Position numbers and translations under genes: made by a program
Notes under the pieces: model-generated
What the model was told of the DNA's origin: nothing
Seen by the model: only the letters and a program-made list of their open reading frames with translations
The model's database searches: none
In this document: in pieces, positions 26,523 to 34,969 of the stretch
Layout of the letters: each line of letters starts with the position of its first letter
Position numbering within the stretch: the first letter of the stretch is position 1
NCBI RefSeq assembly: GCF_000308675.1
Contig: NZ_BAGE01000040.1
Coordinates: forward strand, 62,001 to 126,000
Reading direction: 5' to 3'
Length of the DNA: 64,000 nt
DNA from: Nocardia paucivorans NBRC 100373
GTDB lineage: Bacteria > Actinomycetota > Actinomycetes > Mycobacteriales > Mycobacteriaceae

Positions 26523-27260
26523 TCACCCCACCCGGGTACCGAGCACCTCGTCCAGGCACCGATACACCTCGAAGGGCTCGGCGACCAGGTCGAAATGACC
26601 GCCGCTTGCGAACCGGAACCGACAGTCACCCGGAGCGTGGGCGGTCCACCGGGCGATACCGTCCGGGGTGACCTCGGGGTCGCTGTCGCCGCAGACGACC
26701 ACGGTCGAACAGGACACCGTCGACCCCGGATCGGCCCGATAGGTTTCCACCAGGCGGTAATCGGCGCGGATGGTCGGCAAGAATATCCGCGCCAATGCCG
26801 GCTGCGCCAGCACCGCTCGGCTCTTCGGATCGAGAGCACCGATATGATCGGCCAATTCGATGTCCGAGGCCAGATGCCACCGCTCGTCGGTTTCTCGGGA
26901 CGGAGCGTCGGCACCGCCGGCGACCAGACCGGCGACCGGCAGCCCGGCGCCCTCCAACAGCCGCGCCGTTTCGAAGGCCACATAGGCGCCCATGGAATGC
27001 CCGAACAACACAACCGGCCGCGCACGAACCGAGGGCTCCAGTTCCGCCGCGCAGTCCACGGCGAGGCTGCGAATACCGGTGGCGGGGGGCACGTCGAGAA
27101 GGGCGTCACGACCTGGGTAGGTCATTCCGGCCAGGTCGAAGCTCCCCGACAGCGACGACGACCACGATGCGAAGAACCGTGGGCTGCCACCCGCGTGGGG
27201 GAACACCACGGCCAGCGCGGGGGCTCCGCGTTCGGTGAGGGTTTCGAGGTGAACGGTCAT
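26523..27260 (-). CDS. Type II thioesterase of the metallophore pathway
   Basis: 245 residues of the alpha/beta-hydrolase TE-II family (YbtT/PchC/GrsT-like). FPHAGGSPRFF forms the oxyanion region, FGHSMGAYVAFE has the GxSxG nucleophile, and SGGHFDLV holds the catalytic His. Such enzymes clear misloaded carrier proteins. The ATG at 27260 overlaps the reductase stop (ATGA). It is the last gene of the biosynthetic unit; transport genes follow after a gap with a putative operator. Confidence 0.9.
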   Translation of the reverse strand: MTVHLETLTERGAPALAVVFPHAGGSPRFFASWSSSLSGSFDLAGMTYPGRDALLDVPPATGIRSLAVDCAAELEPSVRARPVVLFGHSMGAYVAFETARLLEGAGLPVAGLVAGGADAPSRETDERWHLASDIELADHIGALDPKSRAVLAQPALARIFLPTIRADYRLVETYRADPGSTVSCSTVVVCGDSDPEVTPDGIARWTAHAPGDCRFRFASGGHFDLVAEPFEVYRCLDEVLGTRVG

Positions 27261-28285
27261 GATGTGAGCAGCTCCTCGGCGGTGATCTGTGGCATTTCGA
27301 TCGGTTCGATCAGGGCAGCCGGGCCGACGGCCGCAGTGAACTGCGACCACAACCGCACGGCCCGGATGAAACGATGTGATACCGGGCTGCGACCGGCCTC
27401 GATCGTGTCGAGGAAATCGGCGACCGCACGACGCACCCCATCCGGCCATATGCGCTCACGGATGTCCGAGGTCGTGGGTTCGTCCGCGGCACCGACGGTT
27501 TCGACGATCGGCCGATCGATCCCGACGCCCATCTGCCGGCGCCGCCAATGGGTACAACCGTGGGTGTGGGTGAGCACCAGTTCCCCGGCATCCGTGCCCA
27601 CGGTCACCTCGTGCATGAGCCGCACATAGTTGTCCGGATCGCTCGCGCACAACTGATTGTCGATCAGCAGATCCACCGGAACATCGCCGAGAATTATCCG
27701 CCCGGTGGCGAATGCGCCCGCAACGGTGGGCAATACCTCGACCTTCGCAGGTGTGAGGGCAGGCACCAGATCGGCGAGCACGGTGAACAGCGGGTAGGCG
27801 ACCTGGATCGCGGACCGGGCCTGAACATAGCGCACCGGGGTACGCGCGGCGAGTGCCCGGGCGGCGGTGACGAACCGGCGCACGGGTGTCAGCGCACCGT
27901 AGAAATCGTTGACGCCGTATCGGACTCCACGCCGGGCGGCGACACCCAACAGTTCCACGATCTCGTCGGCGTGCACCGGCTGTTCCTGCAGGACATGGAT
28001 ACCGAGGTCGAGTAGTTCGGCACTTATCCGCGCCCCCGCACCGCCCACCACACCGGAGCGGACGACGACCAGGGCGATATCCACCGGTCCCAGGGCCCCC
28101 GGGTCGGTGTACAACGGCAGACCCAACCGATGCGCCAGATCACGTGCGGGCCCCGCACCGGTTCCCAGGACGCCGACGAGTTCGACCGGCGAGTCGGGGG
28201 TCGTCAACGCCTCGGCGTAGACGGCGCCGAAGGTACCGCCGACCACCACCGCGGTGGGTTTACCGTCGGCGCGAAGCGTGGTCAC
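27257..28285 (-). CDS. Thiazolinyl imine reductase
   Basis: 342 residues of the Irp3/YbtU/PchG family within the Gfo/Idh/MocA fold. VVVGGTFGAVYAEAL binds NADPH, HVLQEQPVHADE corresponds to the family HxLQEHP segment, and VNDFYGALTPVRRF carries the conserved tyrosine. These enzymes reduce a carrier-bound thiazoline to a thiazolidine. The GTG at 28285 is preferred because it overlaps the stop of a 22-codon ORF (GTGA) and has AGGGG upstream; an in-frame GTG nine bases earlier is possible. Its presence predicts at least one thiazolidine ring in the product. Confidence 0.9.
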   Translation of the reverse strand: MTTLRADGKPTAVVVGGTFGAVYAEALTTPDSPVELVGVLGTGAGPARDLAHRLGLPLYTDPGALGPVDIALVVVRSGVVGGAGARISAELLDLGIHVLQEQPVHADEIVELLGVAARRGVRYGVNDFYGALTPVRRFVTAARALAARTPVRYVQARSAIQVAYPLFTVLADLVPALTPAKVEVLPTVAGAFATGRIILGDVPVDLLIDNQLCASDPDNYVRLMHEVTVGTDAGELVLTHTHGCTHWRRRQMGVGIDRPIVETVGAADEPTTSDIRERIWPDGVRRAVADFLDTIEAGRSPVSHRFIRAVRLWSQFTAAVGPAALIEPIEMPQITAEELLTS

Positions 28286-28350
28286 CGGTCCCACCCCTGA
28301 TTCGTGGCGGCGGTCCGATGCGGATGCGGCAGATGGACGGCGATCGTCAC
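28282..28350 (-). CDS. 22-codon ORF coupled on both sides within the synthetase operon
   Basis: GTG at 28350 overlaps the stop of the saccharopine-dehydrogenase-like gene (GTGA) and follows GAGGAAGG at good spacing. The frame encodes 22 residues beginning MTIAVHLPHPHRTAATNQG, with three His and several Pro. Its TGA at 28282-28284 overlaps the reductase GTG (GTGA). It fills the only gap in an otherwise fully overlapping chain, so it may be translated, either as a real micropeptide or merely to hand ribosomes to the reductase. No homology is known to me. Confidence 0.4.
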   Translation of the reverse strand: MTIAVHLPHPHRTAATNQGWDR

Positions 28351-29477
28351 AGCACCCCTTCCTCGACGAGATCTCGGTGGTCGGTGGTCATATCGGCGGC
28401 CCCATCGATGACCCGCGCCTCGGTTCCCGGCACGAGCCCGGACAATTCGGCCATCAGGGCCTGCGGATTCGGTATCGACCGGAGCGGGTGGACACCGGCG
28501 GGCAGGGCGGTGACCGTGCGGGCGGCCCAAGCGGTGACGGCGCCGGTGACGGCATAGCTGTCTCGGGTACGTAGCAGAAAGGTTGCCGCCCGTTCCGCCG
28601 ATCGGGCGGTGGCGAGCAGGGTGAAATAGGGTTCGCGGCCGAACAGGTCCAGCTCCGCCGCCGCGAGCACGGTGTCGACGGCGGTATCGGATGGCGGTGC
28701 GGCGGATCCCGCCGACCGAAGATCCCGGATGGCTCGCACGGTGTGCTCGCCATCGGTGACATTGACCCATTCCACATCGCGGGCCCGCACGGCCTCGGAG
28801 ACGATTTCGGTCTCGGTATCCAGATGAACGTGGGGTTGCGCCGTGTGCGGAAACCAGGGGGCGGGCGCGGGCGCCACCTCATGTGGCCGGACCCGGACAC
28901 GCATACCGGCCCGCCGAACCGTGGACACTCCCCCGTTCCCGGCGGTGAGACCGGCGAGATATTCGTGAACCGCGGCGCGGGTGAGCGGTTGCAGTCCGCC
29001 GCACCAAGCGGTGAGGGCATCGGCCCGGCCGCCGAGACGATCGGCGGCGAGTCGCAGTGCCACCCCGGACAACCCCGGTTGGATCCCGGCCTGGACCAGC
29101 GCGACCCCGTCGGCGGGGGCGATGCGCTGTAATCGGTGCAGCTGCGACTCGTCCAGACCGGGATCCACGTAGGCGCTATGGCCACGTAATGCGATCTCGG
29201 CGACGGCGATGCCGTAGCGGTGAGAGGGGCCGGCGCAGTTGACGACCACGTCGACGGTCCGGACGAGCTCGGCCAGACGGCGATCGTGTCCGTCGGTCAG
29301 GGCCGCGAGATCGATCGGCTCGGGTGCGGGCCGTGTGGCAGGGCCGGCGCAGAGCTCGGCCACACGACCGGGAGCTCGTCCGGCCACGATGATCTCCGAT
29401 CGCGGATCGGCGGAGAGCGCGCTCAGACAGGCCCGGCCGACTGCTCCGGTGGCTCCCAACAGCAGTATCCGGGTCAT
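28347..29477 (-). CDS. Saccharopine-dehydrogenase-like oxidoreductase
   Basis: 376 residues. ILLLGATGAVGRACL is the dinucleotide-binding motif, and VDVVVNCAGPSHRYG and HSAYVDPGLDES match the saccharopine dehydrogenase/trans-acting enoyl reductase group. The ATG at 29477 overlaps the NRPS stop (ATGA). The C-terminus ends in VEEGVL, nearly the same as the VEEGIL end of the first synthetase, which faces a TubC-type docking domain. It may therefore act on a carrier-bound chain. Its reaction is unknown. It is distinct from the Irp3-like reductase two ORFs downstream. Confidence 0.8.
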   Translation of the reverse strand: MTRILLLGATGAVGRACLSALSADPRSEIIVAGRAPGRVAELCAGPATRPAPEPIDLAALTDGHDRRLAELVRTVDVVVNCAGPSHRYGIAVAEIALRGHSAYVDPGLDESQLHRLQRIAPADGVALVQAGIQPGLSGVALRLAADRLGGRADALTAWCGGLQPLTRAAVHEYLAGLTAGNGGVSTVRRAGMRVRVRPHEVAPAPAPWFPHTAQPHVHLDTETEIVSEAVRARDVEWVNVTDGEHTVRAIRDLRSAGSAAPPSDTAVDTVLAAAELDLFGREPYFTLLATARSAERAATFLLRTRDSYAVTGAVTAWAARTVTALPAGVHPLRSIPNPQALMAELSGLVPGTEARVIDGAADMTTDHRDLVEEGVL

Positions 29478-32400
29478 CGGCTCACCATCTCCCGCCAGGA
29501 CCCGGCGAGCAACCGTGCCACCGCGACGGCGTTCTGGCCGGTGAGACAGTCGAAGTGGTTGCCGTCGATATCGGTGATGGTGAGTTCGCCCAGGCAGTAC
29601 CCGCGCCAGAACTCGGTCATGTCCTCCTTGAGCGTGGGGAGGAAGTGGATATCACCGCGCTGCCGCAGAAAGTGCACATCGCCGAGGAACGGTTCGCGGG
29701 CACCTCGGGCCACGGCGCGAATACTGTGGGTGAAAACCGAACGTAGTTCTCGCAGCGACTCCGCCGACCAGTCACGCCCCAGGGCGCCCGATTCCGCCAG
29801 CAACCGCAGGCGCGGCTCCCCCGGTTCCGGGGCGGCGGCCAGGTCACGGGCCAGGGCCGGGCTGATCCGACGCAGTGTGCCCGCCGGGATGATCCGCGGA
29901 TGTTCGGCACGGGCCCGAGCGAAGGCCTCGGCGAAATCGGTGTCGGCGGACACCAGACCGAGGTCGGCGGCTCGTACGCCCATGATCTGGGCGAAGCAGT
30001 AGTCGAGCACATCCTCGTCGTCGATTTCGACGGGAACCCGGTAGGAGCTGATGGCGGTCACCCCGGCCACCTCGATACCGGTCTCCTCGAGATATCGGGC
30101 GATCTCGGTGGCCAGCAGTGCGCCCATGCAGTAACCGACGAGATGAACCCGGGCGGGGGCGATCTCGGCGATAGCCCGCCCGTAGCCGTCCGCGAGCGTG
30201 GTGAACAGATCCTGTGGCGGTATCCGGGTGTAGTCGTCGCCGGGGATACGCCGCACACCGTACAGGTCGGGTACCGTCGGCTCCTGCGCCAATGCCTCGA
30301 TCAATTCCGCATACGGCGCCAGACCGCCGCTGCCGTCGTGCACGAGGACGACGATGGGACGGTTCGCGCCGTCACCCATCGACTCGCCACCGATACGGAC
30401 CAGCGGTGATATCGAGGCCGCGGCCGTATCGGTTTCGGCGCTCGTCGCCGAACCGTGCGGGTCGGATACGGCACGTTCGGCCCCGGCCAAGGTCGGGTCG
30501 GTGACCATGGCCCGCAGCAGCTCGTCCCAGGTGCGTTCGGCCGCGAACTCGATCTCCTGCCGGATTCGCCCGATGCTCTGCGCGAGCAACAACGAATCCC
30601 CGCCGAGCTCGAAGAAATCGGAGCGAGGCGACAGACCACCGATATCGGTGAGTCCCAGTACCGAGGCCCAGATCTCGGCGATCCGGGTCTGTAGCGCGGT
30701 GAGTTCACCACCCCCGGCCGATACCGCGGCATCGGCACGGACGGCGGTGACGAAACGTTCCAGATCCTCGCGGACGCGAGCTCGGTCGACCTTGCCATTG
30801 CCGGTCAGCGGAAGCGTGGGAACGACGCGCAGATACTGCGGCACCATATAGGACGGCAGCAGCTGTCGAACACCCGTGAGCAGTTCGTCCGAGCGCAGGG
30901 CCCGCACCGGTGATCGTTTCGCGCACCAGAACACGTGCTGGCCGAGTGGTTCCAGATCGTGTCCACGCGGCGGGAAGGTGGTGACCGTATCGAACGGGGA
31001 CCGCTCGAGCACCCGCTCCCACTGTCGGAAGGCAAGGAAGGGCGAGTCACTGTCGACGCGCAGGTCACGATAGCCGTCCAGCCCGTCCTTGAACTCCATG
31101 GAGATCATCAGGGGATGGTTGATGCCGGTGGAGTCGATGAAGGCCAGTGCCCCGCCGGGCAGCAGCAGCCGGTCGAGCCGGGCCAGACATTCCTCGATGT
31201 GTTCGGCATTGTGCAGCACGTTCGCGCAGACGATAAGGTCGAACGAGGCATCCGGCAGACCTTGGTCGGCGGGATCGGAGTTCAGGTCGAACAGTCGATA
31301 GTCGACGAAATCGTATTCATCGAGCAGGTCGCGGGCGGAGTTCAGGAAGAACTGCGAGATATCGGTGAAGGTGTAGCGCACCGGGAATTCCCGCAGCGCG
31401 GGCACCAGTTCCGCACTGGTTCCGCCCACGCCGGCACCCACTTCCAGAATGCGCAGCGGCCGATCGGCGACATGGTGTCGGGCGTATTCGACGACCTGTG
31501 CCACCAGCATGCCGTTGACGTAGCGACCGAGCAGGTTGTCGCGATAGGCGGCGGTGGCGATGTCGGTGCTGCCCTCGGGGAACAGCAGGGCCAGCGGGTC
31601 GACGGCGCCGGTGAGCAGGTCGGGCAGTTCCGCGATACACCGGCCGACATAGGCGATGAGTTCGTCGCCGTAGTCGACGGCGGCCGCCAGTTCGCGCACT
31701 CGTGCCCACTCGTCGACACATCGGTCCAGGTCGTGGTGTTCGAGCAGTTCGATCCCGTCGTCGACGCGGCGGGCCATCCCTTCGTCGACGAGGACGGCGA
31801 TCCACCGGCGCAGCAACCGTCGCGTATCGTCCGCGAGTTTCAGGTCGCGGATCAGTTCGTCGATACTCGACCGCTGCCCCGGTGGGAGGGCCGGTGCCAG
31901 AGCAGCCGCCATACTGTGCAACGCGGCCGTTTTGGCGGCGGCGGCGAACGCGGCGAGTTCATCGGCAGGCAGGTCGGCGGTGAGCGAGCGATGGGTGGCC
32001 GCGGCGGTATCGGTCACCGCGGCCGTGACCGTCCGCCGCCGCGCGAGTTCGGCGGTATCGGCCGGTGCGGGGGTCACGGCCGCGGTGAGAGTGGGATGAT
32101 GCCGGTCACCCACCACACAGGCCACCGCCGCCGCTACACCGTCGAGTCGGTCGAGGGCCGATTCGATATCGGCGAGTTCGATACGGTGACCGCGGATCTT
32201 GACCTGGTTGTCGCGGCGGCCCAGGAGTTCGACGACACCGGATTCGTCGGTGCGGCCGTAGTCGCCGGTGTGGTACAACCGCTCCCCGCTCACCGGATGG
32301 GTGACGAAGGCCCGGGCGGTGCGTTCCGGGTCACCGAGGTAGCCCGCCGCCAGACCTGCTCCCCCGATGGTGATCTCACCGATCTGCCAGGGCGCGGCGA

Positions 32401-34969
32401 GCTCACCGCGATGCGTCAGCACCCGGACACTCTGATTCCGCATTGCCGTGCCGTACGGCACGCTCCGCGGGTAGGTCTTCGCCTCGAGCGGGTACAGGAT
32501 CGACCAGATGGCGGCCTCGGTGGCGCCTCCCAGACTGTAGGCTCGCGCGTTCGGCGCCGCCGCCGCGATCTCCACCGGTTGACCGACCGGGATCCAGTCA
32601 CCGGAGAGCATGATCCGGCGCAGGCCCGACAGTCCACGCTCCCGCCCCAGATCCCGCAGGTGGTCCAGCAGCAGCTGCAACTGCGCGGGTACCGAATTCC
32701 ACACGGTGACACCGTGGGTATCCATCGCACGCAGCCACGACTGCGGATCGACGCGTTCCGGTCCTTCGGGAACGACGATGCAGCCACCGGCGGCGAGCAG
32801 ACCGAAGATGTTGTAGACGGACAGGTCGAAGGTGTGTTGGGAAACCGCCAACACCGAGTCGGTGGCGGTGATGTCGAACCGCTCGTTGAGGTCGTCGATC
32901 GTATTGACCGCCGCCGCATGTGATATCACCACGCCCTTGGGGACACCCGTGGTCCCCGAGGTGAAGATCACGTAAGCGGTGTCCGTCGGATCGACCTGCG
33001 CCCGACGCATGCACTCGGCGACGGTTTCCGGGGTGGGCGGGGCCCAGACGGCGGGATCGGACAGCAGAGCGGTGAGGGCGCCGTCGGGTTCGATGCACAC
33101 CGTGGGACGGCACTGCCGCACGATCTGCTCGACCCGGGCGTCGGGCCAGCGCACATCCAACGGCACATAGGCCGCGCCGGCCAGCAGCACCGCCAGCAGG
33201 ACGGCGATCTGTTCCGGCCCGGCTTCCAGCCGCACTCCCACCAAATCGCGCGGCTGGACACCGCTCGCGGTCAGTTCCGCGGCGACGGCCGTGGCCGCCC
33301 CCAGCAGCTCCGCGTAGGTGAGCGCGCGCTCGCCGCGCCGGATCGCGACCGCCTCCGGCCGTTCGGCGGCCCGCCGGAGAAAACCACTGTGCAACAGATC
33401 GATCGAGAGCGGCCCCATCGGAGTCGGCGGGGGCGGGACCGGTGGCAACAGGGGTCGTTCCCAGGCGGTGGTATCGGTGGACAGGGTGCGCACAGCGGTG
33501 TCGAAATCGACGAAGGCACGCTCGAGCACCACATCCGGGATGGTCCCCACTCGGGTGTCCCAGTTCACGTCCACACCGGCGACGGTTTCGGTGACCTGAC
33601 AGTCGAGCAACACCTGCGGGGTCTGGCTGAGCCCCCGTCCGGGGATCGGCGCCAGCAGTGCTTCGCCGTGGTTTCGGGAGACGGCGCCGAGGGTGGAGGT
33701 GAAGACCACCGGCGACTGTTGGCCCCGGTTGTCATCGCGGCGGGCCAGCTCGCGCAGTATCTCCACCCCGCTCACCCGGGCGTGGTCCATGTCCTCGAAC
33801 AACCGCTCGCCCACCCGAGCGGCCATGGCGGCAAACGGTATCTCGCCCCGGACATCGAGCTCGAGCAAACCGGTACCGGTGAAATCACCGACGAGTTCGT
33901 CGACGGACTCGGTGATCCGGCGCCGGTTCATCGTGGTCAGGGTCAACAGGAAATGATCGCGATCACCGTAGCGGCCGAGGACGCGGCCGAACACCGTCAG
34001 CAGGGCCGCGGTGGGAGTGACACCGTGTTCGCCGGCTGTGCGGGTGAACACCGACCATTCGTCGGCCGACAGTCGCAGGGACCGCCGGGTGAACCGGGCG
34101 GGCGCCGAATCCGCGTTGGGCAGCAATGGCATAGCGATGGCGGGCGGCAGGGTGTCCAAGCGGGAGAACCAGTACTGCCGATCCCGCTCGTGGCGGGCGC
34201 GTTCGGCCGGACCGTGGGCGGTGCGGGTGATGTTGAGTACGTAGTCGCGGAAACCGAATTCGACCGCGGGCAACTCGATATCGGGGTCGAGCAGACAGCG
34301 TTCCAGATCGCGCACGATCACCGCGATACCGACGAAATCGGCGATGAGCAGGTCGATGGAGAAGTGCACCACGGTGTCCTCGGGTCCGATGGTCACCACC
34401 AGGTCGAACATCGGGCCGATACCGGGCTCGTACACCCGGTGCGCCAGGGTCCGGCCGATATCGGCCCGCAGTTCGGCCACCTCGGCGGTGGTGTCGCGGG
34501 TGTGGACCGTCAGCCCCGGGGGTGTGAGATCGTCACCGAGGGGTTCGATGCGTTGGTACCCCTCGGGATATACGACACAGCGCAGCATTTCGTGTCGGGC
34601 GACCACCTTCCACCACGCGTCCCGGAACCGCTGCGCGTCCGGGATCGGTGTTCCCGGTGGGGGGCATACCGCGAATTCGGCGTAACCGTGGCAGCCCACC
34701 CCGCCCCACCGGAACGCCCGGGTCCGCCCCACCAGGTACGACGCCTGCACCTCGGTGAGTGGGAACGGCTCGTATCGGTTCTCCGGTTCCCGGATGAGCG
34801 TGTCCTCGGCAGCGAGCAAGGCCATGATTTCGGGCTTGGCCGCGGCCAGAGCGGTTTTCAGATCCGGGGTCAAAGCGCCGCGCGGGGCGCGAAACCGCAG
34901 TCCGGGGCCGTCGATCCAGAGCTCGACGCCCGCGGCGCGCAGCCGAGCGAGTAGTTCTTCGGGACTCAC
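29474..34969 (-). CDS. NRPS 2: docking-Cy-A[MT]-PCP-TE, pyochelin synthetase PchF-like
   Basis: 1831 residues. Order: TubC-type docking domain (1-52, SPEELLARLRAAGVELWIDG); cyclisation domain (66-495) with D206xxxxD211, Thr424 in PVVFTS and Asp455 in LLDCQ; adenylation domain (520-945) whose FDLSVYN, WNSVP, LSGDW and GGATEAAIW segments fit a cysteine code; class I methyltransferase inserted before A10 (about 1040-1360, LEVGAGVGGT at 1175-1184); PCP with Ser1459; thioesterase (1535-1831) with His1805. The TE nucleophile motif is GYCMG, so Cys1614 replaces the usual serine. The GTG start overlaps the stop of NRPS 1. Cy-A-MT-PCP-TE equals PchF, which forms an N-methylthiazolidine. Confidence 0.93.
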   Translation of the reverse strand: MSPEELLARLRAAGVELWIDGPGLRFRAPRGALTPDLKTALAAAKPEIMALLAAEDTLIREPENRYEPFPLTEVQASYLVGRTRAFRWGGVGCHGYAEFAVCPPPGTPIPDAQRFRDAWWKVVARHEMLRCVVYPEGYQRIEPLGDDLTPPGLTVHTRDTTAEVAELRADIGRTLAHRVYEPGIGPMFDLVVTIGPEDTVVHFSIDLLIADFVGIAVIVRDLERCLLDPDIELPAVEFGFRDYVLNITRTAHGPAERARHERDRQYWFSRLDTLPPAIAMPLLPNADSAPARFTRRSLRLSADEWSVFTRTAGEHGVTPTAALLTVFGRVLGRYGDRDHFLLTLTTMNRRRITESVDELVGDFTGTGLLELDVRGEIPFAAMAARVGERLFEDMDHARVSGVEILRELARRDDNRGQQSPVVFTSTLGAVSRNHGEALLAPIPGRGLSQTPQVLLDCQVTETVAGVDVNWDTRVGTIPDVVLERAFVDFDTAVRTLSTDTTAWERPLLPPVPPPPTPMGPLSIDLLHSGFLRRAAERPEAVAIRRGERALTYAELLGAATAVAAELTASGVQPRDLVGVRLEAGPEQIAVLLAVLLAGAAYVPLDVRWPDARVEQIVRQCRPTVCIEPDGALTALLSDPAVWAPPTPETVAECMRRAQVDPTDTAYVIFTSGTTGVPKGVVISHAAAVNTIDDLNERFDITATDSVLAVSQHTFDLSVYNIFGLLAAGGCIVVPEGPERVDPQSWLRAMDTHGVTVWNSVPAQLQLLLDHLRDLGRERGLSGLRRIMLSGDWIPVGQPVEIAAAAPNARAYSLGGATEAAIWSILYPLEAKTYPRSVPYGTAMRNQSVRVLTHRGELAAPWQIGEITIGGAGLAAGYLGDPERTARAFVTHPVSGERLYHTGDYGRTDESGVVELLGRRDNQVKIRGHRIELADIESALDRLDGVAAAVACVVGDRHHPTLTAAVTPAPADTAELARRRTVTAAVTDTAAATHRSLTADLPADELAAFAAAAKTAALHSMAAALAPALPPGQRSSIDELIRDLKLADDTRRLLRRWIAVLVDEGMARRVDDGIELLEHHDLDRCVDEWARVRELAAAVDYGDELIAYVGRCIAELPDLLTGAVDPLALLFPEGSTDIATAAYRDNLLGRYVNGMLVAQVVEYARHHVADRPLRILEVGAGVGGTSAELVPALREFPVRYTFTDISQFFLNSARDLLDEYDFVDYRLFDLNSDPADQGLPDASFDLIVCANVLHNAEHIEECLARLDRLLLPGGALAFIDSTGINHPLMISMEFKDGLDGYRDLRVDSDSPFLAFRQWERVLERSPFDTVTTFPPRGHDLEPLGQHVFWCAKRSPVRALRSDELLTGVRQLLPSYMVPQYLRVVPTLPLTGNGKVDRARVREDLERFVTAVRADAAVSAGGGELTALQTRIAEIWASVLGLTDIGGLSPRSDFFELGGDSLLLAQSIGRIRQEIEFAAERTWDELLRAMVTDPTLAGAERAVSDPHGSATSAETDTAAASISPLVRIGGESMGDGANRPIVVLVHDGSGGLAPYAELIEALAQEPTVPDLYGVRRIPGDDYTRIPPQDLFTTLADGYGRAIAEIAPARVHLVGYCMGALLATEIARYLEETGIEVAGVTAISSYRVPVEIDDEDVLDYCFAQIMGVRAADLGLVSADTDFAEAFARARAEHPRIIPAGTLRRISPALARDLAAAPEPGEPRLRLLAESGALGRDWSAESLRELRSVFTHSIRAVARGAREPFLGDVHFLRQRGDIHFLPTLKEDMTEFWRGYCLGELTITDIDGNHFDCLTGQNAVAVARLLAGSWREMVSR

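Noticed and set aside
25674..27629. 651-codon plus-strand ORF opposite the ABC, TE and reductase genes
   Set aside because: It is antisense to three well-supported genes and has no motif; long open antisense frames are common in GC-rich DNA.
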